DNA of 64,000 bases from Phenylobacterium sp. (GTDB lineage Bacteria > Pseudomonadota > Alphaproteobacteria > Caulobacterales > Caulobacteraceae), in NCBI RefSeq assembly GCF_004299445.1, contig NZ_SCTC01000037.1, positions 62,001-126,000 on the forward strand. Reading direction: 5' to 3'. Position 1 is the first letter of the stretch; each line of letters starts with the position of its first letter. A program made the translations under genes and the position numbers. Below are positions 15,337 through 24,117 of the stretch, piece after piece. The notes beneath the pieces were generated by a model. The model saw only the letters and a list, made by a program, of their open reading frames with translations, made no database searches and was not told where the DNA came from.

Positions 15337-16536
15337 TCAGGCTGCCTTGGCGGTGTCACGCCGTGGCGGCTGTGCCGCCAGCTGGGTGACCAGGGTCTGG
15401 ATGTCCTTGACGATCTTGGACTTGGGCCGGTGCTGGGCGATGGGGCCGCCCAGGTTCACCGAGGCGGCGGCGGCCTCCCAGTCGGAGCTGATGCCCGCCT
15501 CGGCCTTGCGCTGCAGGGCCTTCTCGGACTCGGTCATCGACGGCGCCGGCCCGAACATGCGGCTGGCCAGGCGGTTCAGCACGATGCGCGGGCGCAGACC
15601 GGTGCCCAGGCCGTCCTCGATTTCGTCGGAATAGGCGCGCGCCGCCAGCAGGGCCGGCACGGTCAGTTCCGAGATCACCAGCACCTCGTCGCAGCCCGCC
15701 AGGGCCTCGAGGGTCCAGGGGCGGCGATGACGCGGGATGTCCAGGATGACCCACTCGTAGCATTCGCAGGCGACTTCCAGCATGCGCAGGATCGCCTCGC
15801 GGCTCACGGCGTCGAAGGCCGTGGCGTCGCGGACGCCGGCGATCAGGTCGAGGCCCTTGGACACTGGGGTGACGAAGGCGTGCAGCATGGCCGCGTCGAT
15901 GCGGTCGGCGGCCTGGCCGAAGTCGGCGAGGCGGGTGGTGGGCGTGCAGCCCAGGTAGGCGGCGGCGGCGCCATCGGCGAGGTTGAGGTCCACAAGGCAG
16001 ACCGAGTGTTCCTTGCCCGACTGGGCCGCCAGGGCATAGGCGATCTCGATGGCGATGGTGGTCGCGCCCGACCCGCCGACGGCGCCGCTGACGCCCCAGC
16101 ACCGCGAGTCGGTTCCGCTGGCCATCGCCGCGGCGGCGGCCGGGGCGGCCTCGGACAGCAGCGCCTTGACCGCCGAGGCCAGCTGCTCGGACGTGAACGG
16201 CGCCTCGAGGATGTCGGCGGCCTCCATGCGCAGAACGTTGCGCACCAGGCCGGCGGGCAGGCTCCGGCCCAGCATCAGCAGCGGCGGCGCGTTGCGCATG
16301 CCCGACAGCGCCTTCACCGCCGCGGCCAGCGCGTGGTCTTCCGAGGCGTCGGCGTCGATCAGCACGAGGTCGTAGGCGCCGACCCGCAGGCTCTCCAGCT
16401 GAGAAACCGAGCCGTGGTCCAGCGTCGCGCCGGCGAGGGGCCCCTTGGCGTAGGCGTCGAAGCCTGCGCCCAGGCCCAGGATGCGGCGGCCTGCGATCTC
16501 GACAGTGGGGGTGGAACCGGACTTGGGACGCAACAT
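15337..16536 (-). CDS. cpaE: CpaE/TadZ pilus localisation ATPase
   Basis: 399 aa from the ATG at 16536 (MLRPKSGSTPTVEIAGRRIL); the 66 residues further upstream in frame overlap cpaC and are spurious. N-terminal receiver-like domain ('YDLVLIDADASEDHALAAAV', 'LLMLGRSLPAGLVRNVL') followed by a ParA/MinD-like domain with a deviant P-loop 'AVGGSGATTIAIEIAYAL', 'VCLVDLNLADGAAAAYLG' and 'EWVILDIPRHRRPWT'. It targets the pilus machine to the pole in Caulobacter. It follows cpaC directly; the usual cpaD gene between them is absent. Confidence 0.9.
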   Translation of the reverse strand: MLRPKSGSTPTVEIAGRRILGLGAGFDAYAKGPLAGATLDHGSVSQLESLRVGAYDLVLIDADASEDHALAAAVKALSGMRNAPPLLMLGRSLPAGLVRNVLRMEAADILEAPFTSEQLASAVKALLSEAAPAAAAAMASGTDSRCWGVSGAVGGSGATTIAIEIAYALAAQSGKEHSVCLVDLNLADGAAAAYLGCTPTTRLADFGQAADRIDAAMLHAFVTPVSKGLDLIAGVRDATAFDAVSREAILRMLEVACECYEWVILDIPRHRRPWTLEALAGCDEVLVISELTVPALLAARAYSDEIEDGLGTGLRPRIVLNRLASRMFGPAPSMTESEKALQRKAEAGISSDWEAAAASVNLGGPIAQHRPKSKIVKDIQTLVTQLAAQPPRRDTAKAA

Positions 16537-16544
16537 GGATGGGG

Positions 16545-17906
16545 TCACTTCGTGGCGGGCCGCGCGCCGGCGTTCGGGCTGGACTCGCGCCCCTTGGTCT
16601 TGCCGTAGAGGAACAGTTCGGACTGGGTGGCCTCGCGGCCGGGCAGCTCGTCGACCGCCGGGATCGCGCGATCCGCAGGTGTCGCCAGCCGCGGCGTCAC
16701 GATGATGAGCAACTCGGTTTCGGCCCGCTTCCACTGCGCCGACCGGAACAGGGCGCCCAGCACCGGAACCGATCCGAGGCCCGGGGTCTGCTGGACCGAG
16801 TTGCGGTTGTTGCGCTGGAACATGCCGGCCATGGCGAAGGTGTCGCCCGGACGCAGGTCGAGCGTGGTCGAGGCGCGCCGGACGGTGAGGCCCGGGACGG
16901 TCAGGTCGCGCAGCGTGAGGGCGTTGCCGTAGTCCAGCTCGCTGACCTCGGGCTCGACCGCGATGCGGATCCAGCCGTTCTCCTTCACGGTCGGCGTGAA
17001 GTTCAGCTTCACGCCGTAGGGCTTGAACTCGATCGCGATGGTGTTGAGGTCCTGCGGTACCGGGAACGGGAACTCGCCGCCGGCCAGGAAGGTCGCCTTC
17101 TCGCCCGAGATCGCCACCAGGTTCGGCTTGGCGAGCGCCCGCACCAGGCCCTTCTCCTCCAGCGCCTGCAGCGTGGTGTTGATGTTGGCCGCGTTCCAGC
17201 CGCCGTTCGTGCTGACCACGCCATGCGGCGGCGTCAGAGCGCCGATGAGACCCGAGCCGGTGACCACGCCGAACGAGCTGTTGAAGACGTTCAGGTCGAC
17301 GCCGATGTCCTTCAGGCCGGACCGGCTGGCTTCCAGGATGCGGACCTCGAGGATCACCTGCTGCGAGTTGCGCACGGTCAGGCGTGAGAGCACCGAGTCG
17401 GGCGCGTACTTCTCGGCCAGCTTCTCGGCCCCGGCCTGCACGCCGGCGGTCGAGATGTCGCCGCTCAGCAGCAGCATCTCGCCCAGGTTCTTCACCAGGA
17501 TGGCTTCGGTCGGATAGGCGGCCTTGAGATCCTGCTGCAGGCCCTCGGCGTCGTAGCCGACGCGGATGTCGATCACTTCCGACAGCCCGCCGCCGCGCCC
17601 GTAGACCAGCATGTTGGTCGAGCCGAACTCCATGCCCTGGACGTAGAAGCTGGACTCCGACGTGGCCGTGACCTTGGCGATCTCGGGCTGGGCGATCACG
17701 ATCTTCGAGGCCGGGCCGGGCAGGCGGAACTGCAGCGACTTGTCGCGTGGCACGTGGATCGTGCGGCGCATGACCGGTTCGCTGCCGAGCGTCTGGGCGG
17801 CGGCCGGCGCTACGGGCAGCAATGCGCCACAGGTCACGGTGGCGAGCGCGACGGCGGCGAGCGCCCCGGACAGGGTGCGTGACATGGGGAAGGCCTGCAT
17901 GGTCAT
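16545..17906 (-). CDS. cpaC: CpaC/RcpA outer-membrane secretin of the Tad pilus
   Basis: 453 aa from the ATG at 17906; ATGs at 17900 and 17885 are alternatives. Signal peptide 'ALAAVALATVTC...APAAAQ' ends near residue 38. BON/N-domain 'HVPRDKSLQFRLPGPASKIV', then 'VRNSQQVILEVRILEASRSG' and the secretin core 'EEKGLVRALAKPNLVAISGE', 'PGDTFAMAGMFQRNNRNSVQ', 'PGLGSVPVLGALFRS', 'ETELLIIVTPRL'. It forms the pore for the pilus. 5 bp downstream of cpaB and 8 bp upstream of cpaE. Confidence 0.93.
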   Translation of the reverse strand: MTMQAFPMSRTLSGALAAVALATVTCGALLPVAPAAAQTLGSEPVMRRTIHVPRDKSLQFRLPGPASKIVIAQPEIAKVTATSESSFYVQGMEFGSTNMLVYGRGGGLSEVIDIRVGYDAEGLQQDLKAAYPTEAILVKNLGEMLLLSGDISTAGVQAGAEKLAEKYAPDSVLSRLTVRNSQQVILEVRILEASRSGLKDIGVDLNVFNSSFGVVTGSGLIGALTPPHGVVSTNGGWNAANINTTLQALEEKGLVRALAKPNLVAISGEKATFLAGGEFPFPVPQDLNTIAIEFKPYGVKLNFTPTVKENGWIRIAVEPEVSELDYGNALTLRDLTVPGLTVRRASTTLDLRPGDTFAMAGMFQRNNRNSVQQTPGLGSVPVLGALFRSAQWKRAETELLIIVTPRLATPADRAIPAVDELPGREATQSELFLYGKTKGRESSPNAGARPATK

Positions 17907-17911
17907 CGGGC

Positions 17912-18856
17912 TCAGCTCACGCCCGAGGCGTTCGACGCGGGCTGGCCGGGCGCGGGGCTGCTCGGCGCAGCAGGCGCCGGAGCCGCCGCAGGGGCGCGGC
18001 TGCGGCCGCCGCCGCCGCTGCTGCGCTTCGAGGGCTCGCCTTCGACGATCAGGATGGCGTAGCTGCGCGCCGGGCCGGCCGACGCGGTCCGCACCGCGCG
18101 CGGCGCCGACGAGCGGCCGCCCGAGAGGAAGTCGTTCGTGCGCAGCGGCTTTGCCGCGGCGATCTCGGCGGCCCCGTTGCGGCGCAGCGCCAGCGACAGG
18201 TTGCCCAGGGTCGAGGCCAGCGAGAGCTTCTGCGAGTCCTCGACAGACACCTCGATGGTGGCCGTGTTGGGGCTGGCCGGCTTGTCCGACGTGGGGTCGG
18301 CGTTGAGGTCCATGCCCAGCACGCGGGCGTTCTGGACCACGACGTACGAGATGAAATTGCGCTCGGGGCCGCTGGGGGTCAGGTCGCGCAGCAGCACCAC
18401 GTCGACGTGGTCGCCGGGCAGCGCGTGGCCGCCCACGCCGCTGGCGTCGTCCACCTTCAGCGTATAGGCGCGCATGCCCTCGGCGATGGCCGCCGACACG
18501 ATCGGCCGCGAACCGGGGCCAGAGATCTTCATGGGCAGCAGGGGCTCCCGCGCCGCCAGCGGCGTCAGGGCCACGGGGGCGCCGCCCCGGTCGGCCGCCA
18601 GCACGGCGCCCACCGTCGTGAACGCGCCCTCGGGGATCGCGTCCTTCGGGGCCTTGATCACCGTCAGCATCGAGGCCTGGAGCTTCTCGCCATACTTGAT
18701 GGCGCGGCTGGTCACGACCATCGGCTCGCCCTGGACCTGCGCCTGCACGATGGGGCTCTTCGCGGCGGCGTTGGGCAGCATCACCTTCGCGACCACGAGG
18801 GCGCCCAGACCCAGGACGGCGGAAGCTGCGAGACTGACGATGGTGACGACGCGCAT
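17912..18856 (-). CDS. cpaB: CpaB/RcpC pilus assembly protein
   Basis: 314 aa. N-terminal membrane anchor 'TIVSLAASAVLGLGALVVAK', then a SAF-type domain ('VVTSRAIKYGEKLQASMLTV', 'PLAAREPLLPMKISGPGSR', 'HALPGDHVDVVLLRD'). The C-terminal 50 residues are a Ser/Gly/Pro/Ala-rich disordered tail, as usual in this family. It is periplasmic and supports secretin function. First gene of the cluster seen here; the 185-bp upstream region shared with the aldo/keto reductase gene should hold the cluster promoter. Confidence 0.92.
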   Translation of the reverse strand: MRVVTIVSLAASAVLGLGALVVAKVMLPNAAAKSPIVQAQVQGEPMVVTSRAIKYGEKLQASMLTVIKAPKDAIPEGAFTTVGAVLAADRGGAPVALTPLAAREPLLPMKISGPGSRPIVSAAIAEGMRAYTLKVDDASGVGGHALPGDHVDVVLLRDLTPSGPERNFISYVVVQNARVLGMDLNADPTSDKPASPNTATIEVSVEDSQKLSLASTLGNLSLALRRNGAAEIAAAKPLRTNDFLSGGRSSAPRAVRTASAGPARSYAILIVEGEPSKRSSGGGGRSRAPAAAPAPAAPSSPAPGQPASNASGVS

Positions 18857-18985
18857 GCGCTGATCCGGCCAACACTTCTTTTGTTATGCCGGGGAGTTAA
18901 CGACGACCGCCTTGCGAACTCGCCAAGAAACACAGTGAAGATCGCGGTAGGGTTTCTGAAGAACCGCCGCTGCGTGGCTGGCGCT

Positions 18986-18997
18986 GGAAGCGCTTCC
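18986..18997. promoter_or_regulatory. 12-bp palindrome, LacI-type operator-like
   Basis: GGAAGCGCTTCC, a perfect 12-bp palindrome with the central CG typical of LacI/GalR-family operators, 44 bp upstream of the aldo/keto reductase start in the intergenic region shared with cpaB. No LacI gene is in the window, so the regulator would be elsewhere. Confidence 0.4.
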
Positions 18998-19041
18998 CCC
19001 GGTAGGTTGGGCGGACAGACATCAGACAGGGAGGACGGGCG

Positions 19042-19971
19042 ATGAAGGTTCGCCGGCTGGGAAATTCGGGCCTGAAGGTCAGCGTCGTGGGGCTGGGCTG
19101 CAACAACTTCGGCATGCGCATCGACGCCGATCAGACGCAGGCCGTCGTGGACGCGGCCATCGACGCCGGCATCACGCTCTTCGACACCGCCGACATCTAC
19201 GGCGGGACCAAGTCGGAGGAGTTCCTGGGGAAGGCGCTAGGCAAGCGCCGCCACGACATCGTGCTGGCCACCAAGTTCGGCATGCGGATCGGCGGCGACC
19301 CCAAGAAGCAGGGCGGCGCACGCAAGTGGATCATGCAGGCGGTGGAGGACAGCCTGCGCCGGCTGGGCACGGACTACATCGACCTCTATCAGCACCACCA
19401 GCCCGACCCGGACACCCCCGTCGACGAGACGCTGCGGGCGCTGGACGACCTCGTGTCGCAGGGCAAGGTCCGCTACCTCGGCAACTCGAACTACACCGGC
19501 TGGCAGATCGCCGACGCCGACTGGACGGCGGCGGGCGGAACCCGCTTCGTCTCGGCCCAGAACCTCTATTCGCTGCTGGAGCGTGACGTGGAGCGCGAGG
19601 TGCTGCCGGCGTGCGAACACTTCGGCCTGGGCTTCCTGCCGTTCTTCCCGCTGGCCTCGGGCCTGTTGAGCGGGAAGTACCGCCGCGGCGAGGCCCCGCC
19701 CGAGGGCACCCGGCTGGAGGCCTGGGGCGCGCGGGGCCAGGCGGCCATGAGCGACTCCAACTTCGACAAGGTCGAGGCCTTGGAGGCGTGGGCGAAGGAG
19801 CGTGGGCATACGATCCTGGAACTCGCCTTCGCCTGGCTGCTGGGCCACGAGGTGGTGAGCTCGGTGATCGCCGGCGCCACGACCGTGGAGCAGGTGAAGA
19901 CCAACGCGGCGACGGCGGAGTGGCGCCTGACGCCGCAGGAGGTCGAAGAGGTCGGGAAGCTGGTCTCGTAG
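19042..19971 (+). CDS. Aldo/keto reductase
   Basis: 309 aa TIM-barrel oxidoreductase using NADPH. Catalytic tetrad visible: Asp48 ('LFDTAD'), Tyr53 ('DIYGG'), Lys78 ('LATKFG') and His at 118/119 ('DLYQHHQPD'). C-terminal cofactor segment 'VIAGATTVEQVKTNAATAEW'. Close to the general stress/ketone-aldehyde reductase group (YajO/Tas-like). GGGAGGA precedes the start by 7 bases. It is divergent from the pilus cluster and followed by a palindromic repeat; substrate unknown. Confidence 0.92.
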   Translation: MKVRRLGNSGLKVSVVGLGCNNFGMRIDADQTQAVVDAAIDAGITLFDTADIYGGTKSEEFLGKALGKRRHDIVLATKFGMRIGGDPKKQGGARKWIMQAVEDSLRRLGTDYIDLYQHHQPDPDTPVDETLRALDDLVSQGKVRYLGNSNYTGWQIADADWTAAGGTRFVSAQNLYSLLERDVEREVLPACEHFGLGFLPFFPLASGLLSGKYRRGEAPPEGTRLEAWGARGQAAMSDSNFDKVEALEAWAKERGHTILELAFAWLLGHEVVSSVIAGATTVEQVKTNAATAEWRLTPQEVEEVGKLVS

Positions 19972-19978
19972 GCGCCAT

Positions 19979-20108
19979 CCCTCCCCTTCATGGGGAGGGC
20001 GGCGAGCGAAGCGAGCCGGGTGGGGAGACCTTGACCTCCCCAACGGCATTCCGGTTTCCCCACCCCGATGCGCCGACGCGCATCGACCCTTCCCATAAAG
20101 GGGAGGGA
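19979..20108. repeat. Paired palindromic repeat (BIME-like)
   Basis: Two inverted units of the same general design as those at 1-117 and 3596-4129. Left unit: stem CCCTCCCC/GGGGAGGG (19979-19986 / 19992-19999), then a short hairpin and GGGTGGGGAG. Right unit in the opposite orientation ends with CCCTTCCCATAAAGGGGAGGG (about 20088-20107, with one G-T pair in the stem). The G-rich end supplies the ribosome-binding site of the CoA-transferase gene that starts at 20122. Confidence 0.7.
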
Positions 20109-20121
20109 TGAGAGGGATGAG

Positions 20122-21330
20122 ATGTACGACCTCCTGAAAGGCCTCCGCGTGGTCGAGGGCTCGGCTTTCGTGGCCGCGCCCACCTGCGGGCTCTACCTCG
20201 CCCAGATGGGCGCCGAGGTGATCCGGTTCGACAACATCGGCGGGGGGCCCGACTTCCGCCGCTGGCCGCTCGCGGACAACGGATCGAGCCTCTACTGGGA
20301 AGGCCTGAACAAGGGCAAGAAGTCGGTGGCCATCGACCTTGCCAGCCCCCAGGGCCGCGAGATCGCCCAGCGGCTGGCCGCGGCGCCCGGCGAGGACGGC
20401 GGCCTGTTCGTGACCAACTTCCCGGTCGAGGGCTTCCTCTCCTACGATAAGCTGAAGGCCCTGCGGGACGACCTCATCTGCGTCCGCGTCATGGGCTGGG
20501 CCGATGGCTCGCAGGGCATGGACTACACGATCAACTCGGCGCTGGGCCTGCCGCTGATGACCGGGCCTGTGGGCGACGAGCGGCCGGTGAACCATGTGCT
20601 GGCCGCCTGGGACCTGCTGACCGGCGCCTACTGCGCGTTCTCGATGGTCTCGGCGCTGCTGGCGCGGATGCGCGGCATGGGCGGGCGCGAGATCCGCGCG
20701 CCGCTGAGCGATATCGGCGCGGCCACCATGGCCAACCTGGGCTTCTCGGCCGAGACGATGCTGACGGGGCATCAGCGGCCGCGGATGGGCAACGACGTGT
20801 TCGGCGCCTTCGGCCGCGACTTCACCACCAGGGACGGCGAGAAGCTGATGCTGCTCTGCATCACGCCGAAGCAGTGGGAGAAGGCGCTGGACGTGCTGGG
20901 CATCGGCGCGGGCGTGGCGGCGGTCGAGGCCGACCTGGGCGTCTCGTTCGCCAAGGACGAGGGCCTGCGGTTCACGCACCGAGCGCGGCTGTATCCGCTG
21001 TTCGAGCAGGCGTTCGCGGCGAAGACGGCGGCCGAGCTGACGCCGGCCTTCGACGCCGGGGGCGTCACCTGGGGCAGCTACCAGACCATGGAGGCGGCGC
21101 TGAACGATCCCCGCCTCTTCAAGGACAATCCGATGTTCGAGTCGGTGACGCATCCCTCGGGGCTGACCTATCCGGCGCCGGGGGCGATGGGCACGATCCC
21201 GCAGGACGTCCGCCGGCCGGTGGCGCCGGCGCCGAAGCTGGGCCAGCACACCGACGAGGTGCTGGCCGAGGTGCTGGGCCTGAGCAGCGGCGAGATCGCC
21301 AGGCTGCACGACGCGAACGTCGTGGCCTAG
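20122..21330 (+). CDS. Family III CoA-transferase, Mct (2-methylfumaryl-CoA isomerase)-like
   Basis: 402 aa from the ATG at 20122; the frame also opens upstream inside the repeat, which is not credible. CaiB/BaiF fold: 'LLKGLRVVEGSAFVAAPTCG', 'LAQMGAEVIRFDNIGGGPDF', 'GKKSVAIDLASPQGREIAQ', 'VRVMGWADGSQGMDYTINSA' (Asp134 is a candidate catalytic residue) and 'GDERPVNHVLAAWDLLTGAY'. From memory the overall pattern is closest to proteins named 2-methylfumaryl-CoA isomerase, which move CoA within one molecule. A plain CoA-transferase for another acid remains possible. Confidence 0.85.
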   Translation: MYDLLKGLRVVEGSAFVAAPTCGLYLAQMGAEVIRFDNIGGGPDFRRWPLADNGSSLYWEGLNKGKKSVAIDLASPQGREIAQRLAAAPGEDGGLFVTNFPVEGFLSYDKLKALRDDLICVRVMGWADGSQGMDYTINSALGLPLMTGPVGDERPVNHVLAAWDLLTGAYCAFSMVSALLARMRGMGGREIRAPLSDIGAATMANLGFSAETMLTGHQRPRMGNDVFGAFGRDFTTRDGEKLMLLCITPKQWEKALDVLGIGAGVAAVEADLGVSFAKDEGLRFTHRARLYPLFEQAFAAKTAAELTPAFDAGGVTWGSYQTMEAALNDPRLFKDNPMFESVTHPSGLTYPAPGAMGTIPQDVRRPVAPAPKLGQHTDEVLAEVLGLSSGEIARLHDANVVA

Positions 21331-21360
21331 GAACGCTGTCCGCCTGGGGGACGTGCGCCG

Positions 21361-22344
21361 CTAGTCGTTGCGGCGCAAGTGCGTACGGACCGCGCGGACG
21401 TAATCCTCGGCGTGGGTGGCGGGCATGGCGTGTCCGGCGTCCGCCACCACCACCAGCGCCGCCGCCGGCATGCGGGCCACCAGCGGCTTCAGAACGTCGG
21501 CGGTCATCTCGTCGTACTCACCGGTGACCACCAAGGTCGGCTGGGTCACGCGCGGCAGCAGCGGCTCGCCGTCGTAGGTCTTGAGGCTGCCGGTCGCGCG
21601 GATTTCGCCCGGGCCCCACATGGTCTGGTACAACCGCTCGCTCAGGCCCACGCTTTTGTTCTGGGCATAGGCGCGCAGGTAGGCCGGCGGCGGTCGGCGT
21701 GTGGCGTACTGGCGGTAGAAGACGGCCATCGCCTTGCCGTACTCGGGATTGGCGGTGTCACCAGCGGCTTCCAGACGATTGATGGTCGCGACCACGTCCG
21801 GCGGGAGTTTCGCGAGCTGCGCCAGCGTGCTGCGCGTCCAACTCGCGGTCGAGATCAGGGGGCTGCCGAGGGTCAGACTCTTCAGGCCGCCGGGCTGGCG
21901 GGCGGCGTATTCCAGCGCCACGGTCGAGCCCCACGAATGGCCCACAAGATGCAGGCGGGGCAGGTCGAGCGCGGCGCGGATGGCGTCGACCTCGGAGACG
22001 AACCGCTCGACGGTCCAGTTGGCCGGATCGCCCGGGCGGTCGGATTGGCCGGAATCCAGCTGGTCGTAGAGGATCACGGCGCGGTCGTCGGTCATAGTCA
22101 ACGACGGCAGGAAGTAGAGGTGGCTGCCCCCCGGGCCGCCGTGGATGCAGACGACAGGCACCTTGGGCGCCTTCAGGTCGCCGTTCACGCGCACATAGAT
22201 CTTGCCGCCGCGCACCGGGACCATCAGCTCGCGATCCGGCGCGGGCGGGGTCCAGTCGGTCTGTGCGAGCGCGCTGGGCGCGGCGGCCGCGCCGGCGAGA
22301 CCCAGCAGGAAGCTCCGGCGGTCGAATGTCCCTTTGAGCGGCAT
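21361..22344 (-). CDS. Exported alpha/beta hydrolase, proline iminopeptidase-like
   Basis: 327 aa from the ATG at 22344, which begins a Tat-type signal ('DRRSFLLGLAGAAAAPSALA'). S33-like hydrolase: oxyanion loop 'HGGPGG' (68-73), nucleophile elbow 'GHSWGS' with Ser137, and a C-terminal 'DAGHAMP' with the catalytic His; the acid is probably in 'VVTGEYDEMT'. Proline iminopeptidase relatives cleave N-terminal Pro, but many are esterases. The leader means it works in the periplasm. It follows the acyl-CoA ligase by 7 bp in the same direction. Confidence 0.87.
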   Translation of the reverse strand: MPLKGTFDRRSFLLGLAGAAAAPSALAQTDWTPPAPDRELMVPVRGGKIYVRVNGDLKAPKVPVVCIHGGPGGSHLYFLPSLTMTDDRAVILYDQLDSGQSDRPGDPANWTVERFVSEVDAIRAALDLPRLHLVGHSWGSTVALEYAARQPGGLKSLTLGSPLISTASWTRSTLAQLAKLPPDVVATINRLEAAGDTANPEYGKAMAVFYRQYATRRPPPAYLRAYAQNKSVGLSERLYQTMWGPGEIRATGSLKTYDGEPLLPRVTQPTLVVTGEYDEMTADVLKPLVARMPAAALVVVADAGHAMPATHAEDYVRAVRTHLRRND

Positions 22345-22351
22345 GCGCCGC

Positions 22352-24004
22352 CTAGGCCGTCTGCTGGAGGACAAGGCCGAGCTCGGCGATCATCGTCTCG
22401 CGCATGGCGAACTTCTGAACCTTGCCGGTGACCGTGGTGGGGAAGCCGTCGACGAACTTGATGTGGCGCGGAATCTTATAGTGGGCGATCTGGCCGCGGC
22501 AGAACTCGCGCACCGCTTCGTCCTCCAGCGTTTCGCCGGGCTTCAGCACGATCCAGGCGCAGATCTCCTCGCCATACCTGGGATCGGGGACCCCGATCAC
22601 CTGGACGTCCTGGATCGCCGGGTGGCGGTAGAGGAACTCCTCGATCTCGCGCGGATAGATGTTCTCGCCGCCGCGGATGACCATGTCCTTGATCCGGCCC
22701 ACGACGTTGCCGTAGCCCTCGTCGTCGATCACGCCCAGGTCGCCGGTGTGCATCCAGCCGCCGCTGTCGATCGCCTCGGCCGTCCTCTCGGGATCGTCCC
22801 AGTAGCCCAGCATCACCGAGTAGCCGCGGGTGCAGAACTCGCCCGGTTCGCCCCGCGGGGTCACCCGGCCCTCGGAGTCGACCACCTTCACCTCCAGGTG
22901 CGGGTGCACCCGCCCGACCGTAGAGACCCGGCGTTCCAGGCTGTCGTCGGCGCTCGTCTGCCAGCTGACGGGCGAGGTTTCGGTCATGCCGTAGACGTTG
23001 GTCACCTGGACCATGTTCATGCGCTCGATCACCTGGCGCATGACTTCGATAGGACACGGCGACCCGCCCATGGCGCCGGTGCGCAGCGAGCTCAGGTCAT
23101 GGTCGGCGAATCCGGGCAGCGCGAGCATGGCGATGAACATGGTCGGCACGCCGAACAGGGCCACGCAGCGCTCGGCCGCGACGGCCTCGAGCGCCGCCGC
23201 CGGGTCGAATCCCTCGCTGGGATAGACCATCGTGGCCCCGTGGGTGACGCAGCCCAGGTTGCCGATGACCATGCCGAAGCAGTGGTATAGCGGCACCGGG
23301 ATGCAGACCGCCTCGCCCGGCTGGAGGCGCATCGCCTCGCCGGTGAAGAAGCCGTTGTTCAGGATGTTGTGGTGGCTGAGCGTGGCGCCTTTCGGGAAGC
23401 CGGTGGTGCCGCTGGTGAACTGGATGTTGATCGGGTCGTCGAACTGCAGGGTCGGCCCGATTTCGGCCAGGCGGGCGCGGTCGGCGCGCTTGGCGGTGCC
23501 TTCGATGTGGGGGAAGGACTGGCAGCCGCGGTGCGGGTCGTCGCCGATGGTGATCACCGCCTCGACGGTCGGCAGCCGGTGGGCTTCGCGCAGCTGGCGC
23601 ACCATGGCCAAGTATTCGCTGGTCTTATGGCGCACCGCGATGACCAGGGCGCGGCAGCCCACCTTGTTGATGGCGTACTCGGCTTCGCTCAGGCGATAGG
23701 CCGGGTTGATGTTGACCAGGATCATCCCCGCCTTCGCTGTGGCGAACTGGGTGATCGTCCATTCGGCGCAGTTGGGCGCCCAGATCCCCACCCGGTCGCC
23801 CGGCTCCAGCCCCAGCGCCAGAAGGCCGGCCGCGAACGCGTCGACCCGGTCCTTCAGCTGGGCATAGGTCCAGCGGACGCCCTGATGGCGCGAGACCAGT
23901 GCGACATTGTCGGGCCAGGCCGCGCAGGTCTCGTCGAACAGCGCCCCGATCGTCTTGCCGATCAATGGCTGCGTGCTGGCCCCATGGACGTAGCTGAGCG
24001 CCAT
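22352..24004 (-). CDS. Acyl-CoA synthetase (AMP-forming), medium/long-chain type
   Basis: 550 aa, full-length ANL superfamily enzyme that activates carboxylic acids to CoA thioesters. Phosphate loop '[15 protein letters not shown]' (196-210), '[11 protein letters not shown]' (A5), '[16 protein letters not shown]' (A7), '[20 protein letters not shown]' (A8) and C-terminal catalytic Lys in '[13 protein letters not shown]' (A10). Similar to FadD-like enzymes found in degradation clusters. It is divergent from the acyl-CoA dehydrogenase gene across 113 bp, so the two probably share a pathway and promoter region. Confidence 0.93.
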   Translation of the reverse strand: MALSYVHGASTQPLIGKTIGALFDETCAAWPDNVALVSRHQGVRWTYAQLKDRVDAFAAGLLALGLEPGDRVGIWAPNCAEWTITQFATAKAGMILVNINPAYRLSEAEYAINKVGCRALVIAVRHKTSEYLAMVRQLREAHRLPTVEAVITIGDDPHRGCQSFPHIEGTAKRADRARLAEIGPTLQFDDPINIQFTSGTTGFPKGATLSHHNILNNGFFTGEAMRLQPGEAVCIPVPLYHCFGMVIGNLGCVTHGATMVYPSEGFDPAAALEAVAAERCVALFGVPTMFIAMLALPGFADHDLSSLRTGAMGGSPCPIEVMRQVIERMNMVQVTNVYGMTETSPVSWQTSADDSLERRVSTVGRVHPHLEVKVVDSEGRVTPRGEPGEFCTRGYSVMLGYWDDPERTAEAIDSGGWMHTGDLGVIDDEGYGNVVGRIKDMVIRGGENIYPREIEEFLYRHPAIQDVQVIGVPDPRYGEEICAWIVLKPGETLEDEAVREFCRGQIAHYKIPRHIKFVDGFPTTVTGKVQKFAMRETMIAELGLVLQQTA

Positions 24005-24117
24005 CGTCCGCCTCCCCTTGTTTTGGCGAGGATGGCGGCGGGACGGTCTGGTGTCATCTGCTTAGAGGCGGTGCGGTGGTCTAGGCTCACGCAGCGTTCC
24101 CGTGGCAGAGAGCGAGG

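Noticed and set aside
12969-15359. 796-aa frame covering cpaF and tadB
   Set aside because: The upstream portion is a different frame of cpaF with Arg/Pro/Ala-rich nonsense; TadB begins at 13940 with a stop-start overlap.
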